Assembly (NCBI GenBank): GCA_038237745.1
Contig: JBBRYJ010000008.1
Location: forward strand, 78,112-142,111
Length of the DNA stretch: 64,000 bases
Direction of reading: 5' to 3'
DNA from: DASQEH01 sp038237745
GTDB taxonomy: Bacteria; Actinomycetota; Actinomycetes; Propionibacteriales; Nocardioidaceae
Shown: piece after piece, positions 35,322 through 44,796 of the stretch
Layout of the letters: every line of letters begins with the position of its first letter
Position numbering within the stretch: the stretch's first letter is position 1
Position numbers and translations under genes: made by a program
Notes under the pieces: model-generated
Databases searched by the model: none
Seen by the model: the letters and a program-made list of their open reading frames with translations, nothing else
Told to the model about the DNA's origin: nothing

Positions 35322-35926
35322 ATGTCAACCCCATCTCATAGCCGCCACCGAAGGTCCCCGAAGGAAGGGCCAAGGGCCTCACGCCGGACACCGATGGCCA
35401 CCATTCTGCTGATTGCGGGTTGGACGGGACTGCGGTGGTCGGAGCTGCGCGCGGTCCGGTCGGGACTTCGTCGGAGGTGCCCTTGCCGCTGCTGGTGGTG
35501 CAGCGCGCCGCCCCTGAGGGGGTCGAGGTCAAGGTGACCAAGAGTGGCAAGGGGCGTCGCATGCCCGTTGCGGATCGGGTTCTGCCCATGGTGCAGCAGC
35601 TCGCCCGGGATCGCGACGGGGATGAGCTGCTGTTCGTCACGGATACCGGGCACCGTCTGCACGCCTCGGCGGTGAAGCGCACGCTCGACTGGGCCAAGCT
35701 CGCCCGCGGGCGCCGGATACACGACCTGCGGCACACCGCTGCGTGTCTGTGGCTGGAGCGCGGCGTAAACTCCGTCACGGTTCAAGCCTGGATGGGTCAC
35801 GCCTCTATCGCCACCACGGACATCTACCTTCACCACCTAGGGACAGGTGCCGATCGGGCTGGTTTAGACCGTCTAAATGCGCGGGGGAACACCGGGGGCA
35901 CGTATCTCGGGAAGCGTGACGCATGA
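35322..35926 (+). pseudogene. int: Tyrosine recombinase (integrase), N-terminally truncated and frameshifted
   Basis: The catalytic domain of a phage-type integrase. The first catalytic Arg lies in AGWTGLRWSELRAV in the frame starting at 35322. The rest is in another frame: HDLRHTAACLWLERG, WMGHASIATT and the nucleophile Tyr in TDIYLHHLG. The switch is near 35455-35485, where RDF-V is readable in the third frame, so two indels are likely. The SAM-like N-terminal and most core-binding sequence are absent. It ends 56 nt from the att repeat. It would be inactive. Confidence 0.85.
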
Positions 35927-35981
35927 GGACGCTTGTCCAGGCGTCAGACCCGGGATATGCCCTGGTCAGAGGTGTGACACG

Positions 35982-36059
<78 letters not shown>

Positions 36060-36135
36060 GGAGCGTCGCGAACGCGTCGTACGGTCGCGAAACCGAGGGG
36101 GAGCCTAGCACCAGCGCAGCGTCCACAAGCACCGC

Positions 36136-37095
36136 TCAGGCGTTGGCCGCCCGAGGGCTCTCGACGATTGCGCCGACCTCGTCGTCGTTGCGTTCCTCCG
36201 CGCGAGCCGCGTGCCGTTTATCCGGATCCGCGCGGATACCTTCATCTGCCTCCAATGCGGTCGCACCGGTGGAGACTGCACTGCCTGGTTGTCGGGCCGC
36301 GTCCCCGTCGATCACGACCTTCCGGACGCTGCGCTTCGCGACCGGCTTGTCGACGTACGTCGGCAGGGTTATGGGCAGCGGGTCCCAGAGAGAGCTGCCG
36401 TCGGCTGTCGGGAGCGCTACCGCTACGACCCGCTGCTCGACGAGTCCTGCAGCGGCAGCCGCCTGCCCGGCGGTGAGAATGACTGTCGGCTCGTCATCAG
36501 CCGGGTCACGGGGTTCGTCTCCGTCTGGCGCGGCATCGCTCCAGGGAGGGCGTACGGCGCCGTGCGAGGCATCGACCCGAGCTGCGGAACGGTGCAGGAC
36601 ATTGGAGGACTCCGCCCGGGAGTTCGCGGCCCGTTGCCAATAGGCCTCATCGGCTCGCCGCACCTGACGGCGAGCGAGCACGAGGAAGACGCCGATCGTC
36701 AGGAGTGGTATTGCAAACGACCATCCGGGGATGACACCGGTCAGGGATACAGCCGCGGTCACCAGAGTTACTGCGACGAGTACCCGGAGCACCCTCCGTC
36801 GTCGCCGTGCTGCGGCCCTCAGCGCAGGGCGGCTGACCGCGGCGTCGCGGGTGCTCCCGCTCGCACGTTCGTCCGCAGCCGACGGCCGTACGAGGCGCTC
36901 AGACTGCCGTGCAGGTGTCACCACTACACGGTTGGCGGCGCTCCGGCCGCCCGCCGAAAGCACGCGCATTGTCGAGGAGAAGCGCTCGATGGAGTGGTTG
37001 CGGGCACTCTGGTCGTGGCGCCGAAGCGCCATCGGTACCAGGAAAACTGCCCAAGCGACGACGATTGCGGCGTAGATCAGCCCGGTCAAGCCCAC
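36136..37095 (-). CDS. sepX: SepX/GlpR-type divisome membrane protein
   Basis: A 319-residue protein. It opens with a membrane helix (LIYAAIVVAWAVFLVPMALR) directly followed by the RRHDQSARNHSIERFSSTMR block typical of actinobacterial SepX/Glp-related proteins. A pair of helices comes near residues 100-140, then a long acidic disordered tail. SepX works with FtsZ/SepF partners at septa in Streptomyces, and Glp, a MoeA relative, serves in Corynebacterium. Placement near moeA and galU supports the call. TACCGT 6 nt before the GTG suggests leaderless transcription. Confidence 0.8.
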   Translation of the reverse strand: MGLTGLIYAAIVVAWAVFLVPMALRRHDQSARNHSIERFSSTMRVLSAGGRSAANRVVVTPARQSERLVRPSAADERASGSTRDAAVSRPALRAAARRRRRVLRVLVAVTLVTAAVSLTGVIPGWSFAIPLLTIGVFLVLARRQVRRADEAYWQRAANSRAESSNVLHRSAARVDASHGAVRPPWSDAAPDGDEPRDPADDEPTVILTAGQAAAAAGLVEQRVVAVALPTADGSSLWDPLPITLPTYVDKPVAKRSVRKVVIDGDAARQPGSAVSTGATALEADEGIRADPDKRHAARAEERNDDEVGAIVESPRAANA

Positions 37096-37101
37096 GGGAC
37101 G

Positions 37102-37107
37102 ACGGTA
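37102..37107 (-). promoter_or_regulatory. Putative -10 box (TACCGT) for leaderless sepX mRNA
   Basis: TACCGT, then 6 nt, then the GTG start of the sepX-like gene on the minus strand. Confidence 0.45.
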
Positions 37108-37178
37108 TGCAGACTCACTCCCGCGCGGCGGGAGCCTCTGCGGTGTGTCGCCTGAGAATCGTCACCCCCGGTCACGGA

Positions 37179-37724
37179 TCAGGGCAGCCGCGAGCGGACT
37201 CCTGAGGGGACCTCCTCGGCGGTGATGGCGAAAAGAAGATGGTCGCGCCACTGGCCATCGATGTGCAGGTAGCTCGGCGCGAGGCCGATCTGGGTGAATC
37301 CCAGCTTCTCGACGATGCGAAGGCTGGCGGCGTTCTCCGGTCAGATCGCGATCTCGATACGGTGCAGCCCCATCGTCTGCAGGCAGTGGTCGCATGCCAT
37401 CGCGACGGCCAGGGCGATGATCCCACGGCCCGCGTGGCGCTCGTCGATCCAGTACCCCATCTGCGCCCACCTCGCCGAGCCCCACGCGATACCCGTCACG
37501 GTGAGCTGACCAACCATGTCTCCGTCGTACGTCACGACAAACGGCAACGCGCGACCGTCTCTGCCCTGCCGGATGAGGTCCGCGACGAGCTGCCGGTACC
37601 CGGTTGCAGCCCCTGCCCCCTCAGGGGGACGAGTCGACTCCCAGGGCCCCAACCAGTCGAAGTTGGTCCGGCGCAGCTCGGCCCACCGCGCGGCGTCACG
37701 TCGCTTGATCGGCCGCAAAGCCAC
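37179..37724 (-). pseudogene. rimJ: GNAT acetyltransferase (RimJ-like) with in-frame TGA
   Basis: Without the stop this is a 181-residue RimJ/RimL-type N-acetyltransferase. The N-terminal part reads MALRPIKRRDAARWAELRRT and GYWIDERHAGRGIIALAVAM. Codon 128 (37343-37341) is TGA, but the same frame continues with expected family sequence (PENAASLRIVEKLGFTQIGL then APSYLHIDGQWRDHLLFAI) to a stop at 37179. The position normally holds Arg (I-x-x-x-N), so a single CGA to TGA transition explains it. The gene sits between mog and sepX, a usual place in this group. Confidence 0.85.
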
Positions 37725-37759
37725 CCGTCCGGCGTAGAGGTGGACAGGCCAGGCGCGGG

Positions 37760-38275
37760 TCAGCGTGCACCCCCGCCGCCCGGTCGCTGGTGGTCCCCGC
37801 CATGCATCTGGTCGAGGGTGTGCTCGATGATCGGCAGCAGGACGGCCAGACCGTCCTTGACTCCACCCGTCGACCCCGGCAGGTTCACCACGAGGGTACG
37901 GCCAGCGACACCGGCTAGTCCCCGCGACAGCACTGCGGTGGCGACGCCCCCGGCGACCCCGTAGGCACGAATGGCCTCGGCGACCCCTGGCACCTCGTAG
38001 TCAAGGACCGCGCGGGTCATCTCCGGCGTCTGGTCCCTGGGGCTGAGCCCGGTGCCGCCGGTGGTCACCACGATGTCAGCGCCCGCTGAGACCGCGGCGG
38101 AGATCGCTTCGCGAACAGGGTCTCCGTCGGGGACCACCGTCGAGGTGACCTCCCCGAAGCCGAGGTCGTTGAGCGCTGCCACGATGCGGGGACCGGTGGT
38201 GTCCTCGTAGACGCCGGCGGAGGCCCGGTTGGACACCGAGACGACGACAGCCCGCCGTTCCTCCAGGCCGCTCAC
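37760..38275 (-). CDS. mog: Molybdopterin adenylyltransferase (Mog/MoaB family)
   Basis: A 171-residue MogA/MoaB fold protein acting in molybdenum cofactor synthesis (adenylation of molybdopterin). Motifs are VVVSVSNRASAGVYEDTTGP, VVTTGGTGLSPRDQTPEMTR and LVVNLPGSTGGVKDGLAVLL. GTG 38275 overlaps the moaC stop as GTGA. The longer frame to 38434 is a shadow of moaC. Confidence 0.94.
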   Translation of the reverse strand: MSGLEERRAVVVSVSNRASAGVYEDTTGPRIVAALNDLGFGEVTSTVVPDGDPVREAISAAVSAGADIVVTTGGTGLSPRDQTPEMTRAVLDYEVPGVAEAIRAYGVAGGVATAVLSRGLAGVAGRTLVVNLPGSTGGVKDGLAVLLPIIEHTLDQMHGGDHQRPGGGGAR

Positions 38276-38802
38276 CGGTCTGCCCCGGTGTCGTCGTCGA
38301 CCGGTGGCTGCGGCAAGGTCCGGACCCACTCCCCGCTGCGCCCGCCCGTCTTGCGCACGACCTTGACGTCGTCGATGACAGCTGACCTGTCGACCGCCTT
38401 CACCATGTCCACGAGCGCCAACGCCGCTACGCACACAGCCGTCAGCGCCTCCATCTCCACGCCCGTCCGGTCGGTCGTGCGCACAGATGCCGTGATCTCC
38501 ACCGAGTCGTCACCCACCTCGAGGTCCACGACCACGCCACTGAGCGAGAGCGGATGGCACAGGGGAATCAGGTCTGACGTGCGCTTGGCGGCGAGGATGC
38601 CGGCGATCCTGGCCACGCCCAACGCGTCTCCCTTCGGGGTGCCGTTTCCCCGCAGCAGCTGCACGACCTCCTTCGATACCCTGACCAGACCCGACGCGAC
38701 GGCTTCACGCGCGGTGATGTCCTTGGCCGAGACGTCAACCATCCGCGCCGCACCGGTCTCGTCGACGTGCGTCAGCGCGGGCGTCGGGTCGGCGCCTGCC
38801 AT
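38272..38802 (-). CDS. moaC: Cyclic pyranopterin monophosphate synthase
   Basis: The 176-residue MoaC protein makes cPMP with the MoaA product in the first step of molybdenum cofactor synthesis. Motifs are HVDETGAARMVDVSAKDITA, LIPLCHPLSLSGV and GVEMEALTAVCVAALALVDM with the catalytic DMVKAVD. ATG 38802 shares a base with the moeA stop (TGATG). No moaA, moaD or moaE lies in the window. Confidence 0.96.
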   Translation of the reverse strand: MAGADPTPALTHVDETGAARMVDVSAKDITAREAVASGLVRVSKEVVQLLRGNGTPKGDALGVARIAGILAAKRTSDLIPLCHPLSLSGVVVDLEVGDDSVEITASVRTTDRTGVEMEALTAVCVAALALVDMVKAVDRSAVIDDVKVVRKTGGRSGEWVRTLPQPPVDDDTGADR

Positions 38803-40022
38803 CAGAAGTTCCGGTCGAGTGCCAAGACGTCTACGGTGCTCCCCGCCTCGACGGTCGCCGTCGCCTCGGAGACAACGATCAGACAGTTGGCCTTCGACAG
38901 GCTGCCGAGCAGGTGCGACCCGTGGCCACCCACGGAGGTGACCCGCGCTCCTCGCTCGGTCACCTCGAAGTGGCCGCGCACGAACTGCCGCCGCCCTCGA
39001 GGCGACGAGATCTCCGTGGTGCACTCGGCCCGCACCAGCGGTCGACGGTACGGCAGGCGGCCCATCATCCGGCGAATCGCCGGGAGCACGAACACCTCGA
39101 ACGAGACGTAAGCCGACACCGGGTTGCCTGGCAGTGTGAAGATCGGCGTGTCGTCCTCACCAATCGTGCCGAAGCCCTGCGGCTTGCCGGGCTGCATCGC
39201 CACCTCCGTGAACTCGACGGTTCCCAGGCGGCCGAGCACGTCCTTGACCACGTCGTAGTCGCCCTTGCTCACCCCTCCGCTCGTCACCACAACGTCGGCC
39301 CGTACGAGCTGGTCGGACAGCGCGTCGGTCAGCTCACGTGGATCGTCACTGACGATGCCGACCCGGTAGGCGATCGCGTCGGCCTGGCGCGCCGAGGCGG
39401 CCAGGCCGAAGGAGTTGGAGTCGAAGATCGAGTCGAAACCCAACGTGGCGCCCGGCTCTCGTAGCTCGCTGCCCGTGGAGAGGACGACGACGCGCGGTCT
39501 CGGCCTGGCCTTGATGCGCGCGTGACCGGTCGCCGCGAGGATCATCGCCTCTCGCGGGCCGAGCACCGTCCCCTCGTCGAGAAGCGGCTCGCCACTACTC
39601 ACATCCTGGCCGCGTGGTCGCACGTGCTCACCGAGTTCGGGAGCCTGCGAGATCGTCACGGTGGCACGGCCGCCGTCCGTCCACTCGATCGGAACCACCG
39701 CGTCGGCACCTGCGGGAAGCGGCGCCCCAGTCATGATCTTGACCGCCTGCCCTCGGGACAGGGCGTAGGCCTTCGTCTGTCCGGCAGCCGACTCCCCTGC
39801 GACCGGAAGGTGCACGGGGTTGTCGCGGGACTCAGCGGCGACGTCGCTGTGGTGGCATGCGTACCCGTCCATCGCCGAGTTGTCGAAACCGGGGAGGTCG
39901 AAGGCGGACGTGACGTCCTCGCAGATCGGCAGCCCGAGAGCCTCGAGAAGTGGCTGCTCGTAGGGCGGCAGTGGGTCGATCACCTGCAGGATCCGGCTCA
40001 GGTGCTCGTCTACGCTGCGCAT
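38802..40022 (-). CDS. moeA: Molybdopterin molybdotransferase
   Basis: A 406-residue MoeA that inserts molybdate into adenylated molybdopterin. Motifs are LPGFDNSAMDGYA, VKIMTGAPLPAGADAVVPIE, VVVLSTGSEL, VVTSGGVSKGDYDVVKDVLG, MQPGKPQGFG and FTLPGNPVSAYVSFEVF. In Corynebacterium the MoeA-like Glp also takes part in division, relevant given the nearby sepX-like gene. It follows the UDP-glucose pyrophosphorylase gene by 48 nt and precedes moaC directly. Confidence 0.96.
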   Translation of the reverse strand: MRSVDEHLSRILQVIDPLPPYEQPLLEALGLPICEDVTSAFDLPGFDNSAMDGYACHHSDVAAESRDNPVHLPVAGESAAGQTKAYALSRGQAVKIMTGAPLPAGADAVVPIEWTDGGRATVTISQAPELGEHVRPRGQDVSSGEPLLDEGTVLGPREAMILAATGHARIKARPRPRVVVLSTGSELREPGATLGFDSIFDSNSFGLAASARQADAIAYRVGIVSDDPRELTDALSDQLVRADVVVTSGGVSKGDYDVVKDVLGRLGTVEFTEVAMQPGKPQGFGTIGEDDTPIFTLPGNPVSAYVSFEVFVLPAIRRMMGRLPYRRPLVRAECTTEISSPRGRRQFVRGHFEVTERGARVTSVGGHGSHLLGSLSKANCLIVVSEATATVEAGSTVDVLALDRNF

Positions 40023-40070
40023 GAATGGTCTCTCGCTCGGTGTCCAGAAGGGTCAAGGCTCCAGGCAACC

Positions 40071-41477
40071 CTAGTGCCCGGAAGCAGAAGGCCCTTCGAG
40101 CACCGAACCGCTGGCAATCCTGCCCGGGGACCCCTCGGGGTCGATCGTCACGTCGCCTTTGATGACCACCGAGTCAGCGAAGGTCCAGTCACCGTTGACC
40201 CGCAGACTTCTCGCCTCGGCCAGCGAGGGGACTCCCTCAGGAAACCTGGCGTCGAAGTCTCCCACCAGCTTGTAGAAGTCGGAGTCGAGGTCGACGTAGG
40301 GCGCCTCGTCGCGTCCCTCCGCGAGCACGATCGTGTAGTCGTCGTTGAGGTCGTAGACGTCGGAGCGAAGAGCGAGAAGGTCGTTCGTCGACTTGACGGG
40401 CAGGAAGCGTGAGCGGTCGACCTCGAGCGCCTGCGCGCCGGAGAACACCTCGACGGCGGCGCCCATCGCCGTCTCGATCTGGACGACGCTCGGCGACGCC
40501 TTGTCACCCGGGTCGACCGTCTTCTCGTTGCGGATCAACGGAAGCCCCAGCACTCCTCGGTGCTCGTCGAGCTGGGTGGCCAGGGCACGGAGGTCGACCC
40601 AGAGGTTGTTCGTGTGGAAGAACGGGTGACGTTTGACGTCGGCGAAGGCGTCTGCGTCTTCGGCCGCGGTCTGAGCCGAGTCGCGCAGCACGAGACGGCC
40701 GTCGCTCGTCCGGAGGGCCAGATGCCCACCCTTGCGGTCGGCGGACGTGCGACGGCAGACCTCCGCCGCATACGGTGCACCACTCGTCGCGAACCAGCCG
40801 GCTATCCTCGCTCCCGCCGTGGCACCGAGGTTGTCACCGTTGGACACGAATGCGTACCGAAGCCCTTCGTCCAGCAGCTGTTGCAGCAACCCCGACCCGG
40901 AGAGGGCTGTGTAGAGGTCACCGTGGCCAGGTGGGCACCATTCGAGGTCAGGGTCTTCGGGCCACTCGACGGGGGTGAGATCGTCCTCGCGCAGCTTCGG
41001 CTCCCAGTTCTGGAGGAAGTCGAGGGGCAGGTCGCCCGACGCCAGATCGTCGTAGGCAGACAGCGCCTCCAGGGTGTCGTCTCTCGTCCGGAATGAGTTC
41101 ATGAACAGCAGCGGAAGCCTCACGTCGTACCGTTCCCGCAGGTGCAGCACCTGTCTGGCGATGATGTCGAGGAAGCTGAGCCCGCTGCGGACATCGAGCA
41201 GCGACTTGGCCCGCTCCATGCCCATCGAGGTACCAAGACCGCCGTTGAGCTTGATCACGACCGTCGCGTCGAGCGCGTCGTGTGCGGCCGCCTCGTCCTC
41301 CGCGATGTCGGCAAGCCTCGGCGGTTCCTTCAGCGGCTCGATGTCCGCCTCGGCGATGATTCCGGTGACACCTGACTCCAACTGCCGGTAGTAGTGGCCG
41401 AACACCTCGACGGCGGTCTCGTCGACACCGCCCGACCGCATCTTGTCCTCGGCGGCCGCAAGTCCCTCTGCACTCAT
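40071..41477 (-). CDS. galU: UTP--glucose-1-phosphate uridylyltransferase (eukaryote-type UGPase)
   Basis: Makes UDP-glucose from glucose-1-phosphate and UTP. The 468-residue protein belongs to the UDPGP family typical of eukaryotes and some actinobacteria, not to the short bacterial GalU. Motifs are ATVVIKLNGGLGTSMGMERA, PLLFMNSFRTRDDT, CPPGHGDLYTAL, FVSNGDNLGA and KRHPFFHTNNLWVDL. The C-terminus has a beta-helix-like tail (VNGDWTFADSVVIKGDVTI). ATG 41477 has a TAGCAT box 6 nt upstream, suggesting leaderless mRNA. Phosphoglucomutase at 47.2 kb supplies its substrate. Confidence 0.95.
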   Translation of the reverse strand: MSAEGLAAAEDKMRSGGVDETAVEVFGHYYRQLESGVTGIIAEADIEPLKEPPRLADIAEDEAAAHDALDATVVIKLNGGLGTSMGMERAKSLLDVRSGLSFLDIIARQVLHLRERYDVRLPLLFMNSFRTRDDTLEALSAYDDLASGDLPLDFLQNWEPKLREDDLTPVEWPEDPDLEWCPPGHGDLYTALSGSGLLQQLLDEGLRYAFVSNGDNLGATAGARIAGWFATSGAPYAAEVCRRTSADRKGGHLALRTSDGRLVLRDSAQTAAEDADAFADVKRHPFFHTNNLWVDLRALATQLDEHRGVLGLPLIRNEKTVDPGDKASPSVVQIETAMGAAVEVFSGAQALEVDRSRFLPVKSTNDLLALRSDVYDLNDDYTIVLAEGRDEAPYVDLDSDFYKLVGDFDARFPEGVPSLAEARSLRVNGDWTFADSVVIKGDVTIDPEGSPGRIASGSVLEGPSASGH

Positions 41478-41483
41478 GCACGC

Positions 41484-41489
41484 ATGCTA
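41484..41489 (-). promoter_or_regulatory. Putative -10 box (TAGCAT) for leaderless galU mRNA
   Basis: TAGCAT, 6 nt, then ATG on the minus strand. A mirror-image TACAGT box for the divergent 5-FCL gene lies about 30 nt away. Confidence 0.55.
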
Positions 41490-41515
41490 GGGGACGCACC
41501 CGAAGACCCCGCGCC

Positions 41516-41521
41516 TACAGT
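41516..41521 (+). promoter_or_regulatory. Putative -10 box (TACAGT) for leaderless 5-FCL mRNA
   Basis: TACAGT, 6 nt, then the GTG at 41528. The only upstream purine stretch, GACGGG, abuts the start and is too close to act as a ribosome-binding site. Confidence 0.55.
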
Positions 41522-41527
41522 GACGGG

Positions 41528-42127
41528 GTGACTGCCTCCGATCCGGCGGTCGCCGCGAAACGGCAGATCCGGCAAGCGGTGGCGGCGGCCCGGGCCCTCG
41601 TCGATCTGCAGGACCACAAGGCGGCAGCGGATCGGCTGGCGGTGAACGTCGGGGACTTGACCGACGAGGCCGGTGCTCGGGTCGTGTGCGCGTACGCATC
41701 GGTGGCCATGGAGCCAGGGACCCGTCCCCTCCTCGCGAGGCTGCATGCGCGCGGTGTCAAGGTGCTGCTGCCGGTGCTGTTACCCGACCTCGACCTGGAC
41801 TGGGCGCCATACAGCCCCGGGAGCTGGCGCCGCAGCGGCTTCGGACTCGTCGAGCCCACCTCACAGACGCTCGGAGTCGAGGCCGTCGCTGACGCCGACG
41901 TCGTCGTCTGCCCTGGAGTGGCCGGCTCGACCACTGGCGCCCGGCTCGGGCGCGGCGGCGGGTCGTACGACCGGGCGCTCGCCAGGTCGTCGCCGGACTG
42001 CCTGCGGTGCCTGCTCCTCTACGACGACGAGGTGCTGGGCGACGTACCGATTGAGGCTCACGACCAGCGCGTCGACGTCATCGCCACACCGACCCGTATC
42101 GTGTGGACCTCAGCTGGGCGGCGATAG
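41528..42127 (+). CDS. 5-formyltetrahydrofolate cyclo-ligase
   Basis: A 199-residue enzyme that converts 5-formyl-THF to methenyl-THF with ATP. The N-terminus has KRQIRQAVAAAR. VCAYASVAMEPGTRPLLARL and VKVLLPVLLPDLDL follow, and the ATP loop is GRGGGSYDRAL near residue 140. GTG 41528 is the start. Its 3' end overlaps the convergent penicillin-acylase gene by 18 bp. Confidence 0.93.
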   Translation: MTASDPAVAAKRQIRQAVAAARALVDLQDHKAAADRLAVNVGDLTDEAGARVVCAYASVAMEPGTRPLLARLHARGVKVLLPVLLPDLDLDWAPYSPGSWRRSGFGLVEPTSQTLGVEAVADADVVVCPGVAGSTTGARLGRGGGSYDRALARSSPDCLRCLLLYDDEVLGDVPIEAHDQRVDVIATPTRIVWTSAGRR

Positions 42128-44668
42128 GACCAGCGTGTCGGCCGCCGCTGCCTGCACAGCCTGCTCGGTGAAGACCCAGGGGAGCGTGTCACCTGCCGCC
42201 CACAGGTCTGTCTGGTCCGTGTAGTGGCTGTTGTAGGCGTGGCCTGATGCCCCGGTCAGGTTGACCCAACGAGCCGCGTCAAGGTCGTCCAGCCCGACGA
42301 CCATCCGCATCGACGGGACGGAGGTAGCCGCGTATCCCTTCGAGGCGTCCCAGCTCGTCGCGTCGACGAGCGACCCGCTCCCGGGCAGGTGATAGCCACC
42401 CCGGTTGAAGAGGAACGCGACCGGTGACCCTTTGCTCCCGAGGCTCTCGTTGCGGAGGGTCAGCGTGTGCAGAGCGCCCCACGCCCAGTCGTGCGAGTCG
42501 CGAGACTGGGTACGTGTGAGCTCGTCACGGGCTTCCATGAGCGCCTGTGCAAGGACGTCGTCGCGGGTCTCACGCACGTGGGTGGTCCCGACGTCGTCCC
42601 AGAACACGTCGCGGGGACGCTGGACGAGGTTCAGCACCACCTGCCACCACCGAGAGTCTCCGTCGGGTCGCGAGTCAGCCGGAAGCTGGTCGTCGAAGGT
42701 CAACGCCAGGATGCGGCTCCAGACGACGTTGAAGTATGCGGCTCCCGCCGAGTCGGCTCCCTCGTGGAAGTCCCAGCCGGCAAGAACGCGCTGGCCCTGG
42801 CTGTAGTAGGGAGAGGGCAGATCGAGCGACCGGAGCAGTGGGGTGAGCTCCTTGGCCAGAGTGCTGAAGTCGTCGAGCTGGACACCGGCCATGTCGTCGA
42901 CCGTCAGCCCGTCCTTGCTCTCCAGGAGCTCGCGTATTCGCTGGCTCCGGTAGCCGTAGTCGAACGAGTCCCCGAGGTAGTAGGGATATCGGGGCTCGGT
43001 CACCGCCTGGTTGGCGCTGACGACGTACCCGTCCTTCGGGTCCAGCACGCTCGGCAAGGCGTCGTAGGGGATGTAGGTGTCGTCCCACTCGTAGGCCGAG
43101 TCCCAGCCTGGCACCGGCCAGTCGCCGTGTCCGGTGCGTCGGATGGGGATCAACCCGGGTGCCTGGAAGCCGATGTGTCCGGCGACGTCCGCGTAGACGA
43201 GATTCTGGCTCGGCGCGTCGAAGGTCCGGGCGGCGTCCCGGAACTGTGTCCAGTTGCGCGCCTTGTCGATTGCGAAGAGGGCATCGGCCGTCCTGCCCGG
43301 TTGCAGCGCCGTCCACCGCAGCGCCACAGCGTAGCCACCTCCTCGCGCGGGTGCGTGAGAAGTGACCGGGGCGTCCGAACCAACCCTCGCCAGATCGTCG
43401 CTTACGTCGGACAGGATCGGACCGTGCCGGCTCGCCCGCACGGTGATCGTCACAGGCTCGTCCTGCCCTTCGACGGTGAACGACTCCTGGCGGGTGGACA
43501 GCTTCAGGCGGCGGCCGTCATAGCGGTAGCGGTCGTTCCCGACGATCTTCTCGAGATAGAGGTCCTGGACGTCCGGAGACAGGTTGGTGAACCCCCAGGC
43601 GATGCGCGCGTTGTGCCCGATGACCACGCCCGGGAGACCTGCGAAGGTGAAGCCCGAGACGTCGAACGGGCAGTCCCTGCTCACCTCGTTACAATGCAGG
43701 CCCATCTGGTACCAGACGCCCGGCATCGTCGCGCCAAGATGTGGGTCGTTCGCGAGGATCGGTTCGCCGCTCGCTGTGTGCTCACCGGAGACGGCCCAGG
43801 CATTCGACCCGAGCCCGTCGCCGGTGCCGAGCAGTGCGCTGAGGGCCTGGCTCGGTCCCTGCACGGAGCCGACAACGTCAGCCGATCTCATCAGGAACGG
43901 AGGACGGCGAGGAAGCCGGGTGCCCCCCTTCGTCGCATCCTGCTCGTAGACACCGTCGACAACGGCACCCTGGGTCACTTCGGGCTGGTTCCTGTCATAG
44001 GGGTAGTCGGGGTACAGCTGCTGAATCTGAACACGGGAGAGCGTCAGCGACTCGAGCGTGCGGTTGATCTCGTCGTCCATGTTGCCGCCGAGATCCCAGG
44101 CCATCGCCTTGAGCCAGGCAAGCGAGTCCGCCGGTGTCCACTCCTCCGGCGTGTAGGCGAGACCGCCGAGCCGCAGGGCGGCGTACTCCAGCGACAGACG
44201 CGTCCCCTGGTGGTCCGCCAGGTACGCGTTGACGCCATCGGAGAATGCCTCCAGGTAGCTGCGGGTGGCCGTCGAGAGCAACGGCAGCTCCTGCTCGGCG
44301 ACCCGCCGCCAACCCAGCGTTCGCACGAACATATCGGTCTCGAGCGCGTGTTGGCCGAAGAGCTCACTGAGGCGGCCAGACGTCACGTGCCGTCTGAAGT
44401 CCATCTGGAAGAACCGGTCCTGCGCCTGCACGTAGCCCTGCCCGAAGAAGAGGTCATGCGGCGTGTCGGCATACACCTGCGGGATGCCGTGGTCGTCTCG
44501 GACCACCGTGATGTCGGCACCGGGGCCGATGACGGTGACATTACCGTCGAGCTGGGGGAACGACCGGCGCACGGTGTAGACAGCCGTGACCAGGCCCGCG
44601 ACGAGTAGTAGGACCACTCCTACGCCGACCCACGAAAGAAGTCTCGACGAGCGTGGCACGAGCTCCAT
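42110..44668 (-). CDS. Penicillin acylase family protein (membrane-anchored Ntn hydrolase)
   Basis: An 852-residue Ntn hydrolase that cleaves amide bonds, in homologs penicillins or acyl-homoserine lactones. A membrane anchor near the N-terminus (LSWVGVGVVLLLVAGLVTAV) leads into ITVVRDDHGIPQVYADTPHD. The nucleophile Ser is in GLGSNAWAVSG, and the domain after it has HTASGEPILANDPHLGATMP. Autoprocessing before that Ser would give the two subunits. ATG 44668 is the likely start, with a GAGGAG about 13 nt upstream; the frame runs open to 44758. Natural substrate unknown. Confidence 0.92.
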   Translation of the reverse strand: MELVPRSSRLLSWVGVGVVLLLVAGLVTAVYTVRRSFPQLDGNVTVIGPGADITVVRDDHGIPQVYADTPHDLFFGQGYVQAQDRFFQMDFRRHVTSGRLSELFGQHALETDMFVRTLGWRRVAEQELPLLSTATRSYLEAFSDGVNAYLADHQGTRLSLEYAALRLGGLAYTPEEWTPADSLAWLKAMAWDLGGNMDDEINRTLESLTLSRVQIQQLYPDYPYDRNQPEVTQGAVVDGVYEQDATKGGTRLPRRPPFLMRSADVVGSVQGPSQALSALLGTGDGLGSNAWAVSGEHTASGEPILANDPHLGATMPGVWYQMGLHCNEVSRDCPFDVSGFTFAGLPGVVIGHNARIAWGFTNLSPDVQDLYLEKIVGNDRYRYDGRRLKLSTRQESFTVEGQDEPVTITVRASRHGPILSDVSDDLARVGSDAPVTSHAPARGGGYAVALRWTALQPGRTADALFAIDKARNWTQFRDAARTFDAPSQNLVYADVAGHIGFQAPGLIPIRRTGHGDWPVPGWDSAYEWDDTYIPYDALPSVLDPKDGYVVSANQAVTEPRYPYYLGDSFDYGYRSQRIRELLESKDGLTVDDMAGVQLDDFSTLAKELTPLLRSLDLPSPYYSQGQRVLAGWDFHEGADSAGAAYFNVVWSRILALTFDDQLPADSRPDGDSRWWQVVLNLVQRPRDVFWDDVGTTHVRETRDDVLAQALMEARDELTRTQSRDSHDWAWGALHTLTLRNESLGSKGSPVAFLFNRGGYHLPGSGSLVDATSWDASKGYAATSVPSMRMVVGLDDLDAARWVNLTGASGHAYNSHYTDQTDLWAAGDTLPWVFTEQAVQAAAADTLVLSPPS

Positions 44669-44796
44669 TGTGCCCGTGACGTCTCCTCGTGGTCCCCGGG
44701 ACGACTTTGCGTGCCAGTGACCCCTGACGCACAATGGAGATAGTTGGCAGTCGTGCATCGAGAGTGCTAACCGAACCCCGAGTCCGAGGAGCCTGT

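Noticed and set aside
42110..42127. Overlap of the 5-FCL and penicillin acylase 3' ends as a regulatory antisense
   Set aside because: An 18-bp convergent overlap is common and shows no added structure.
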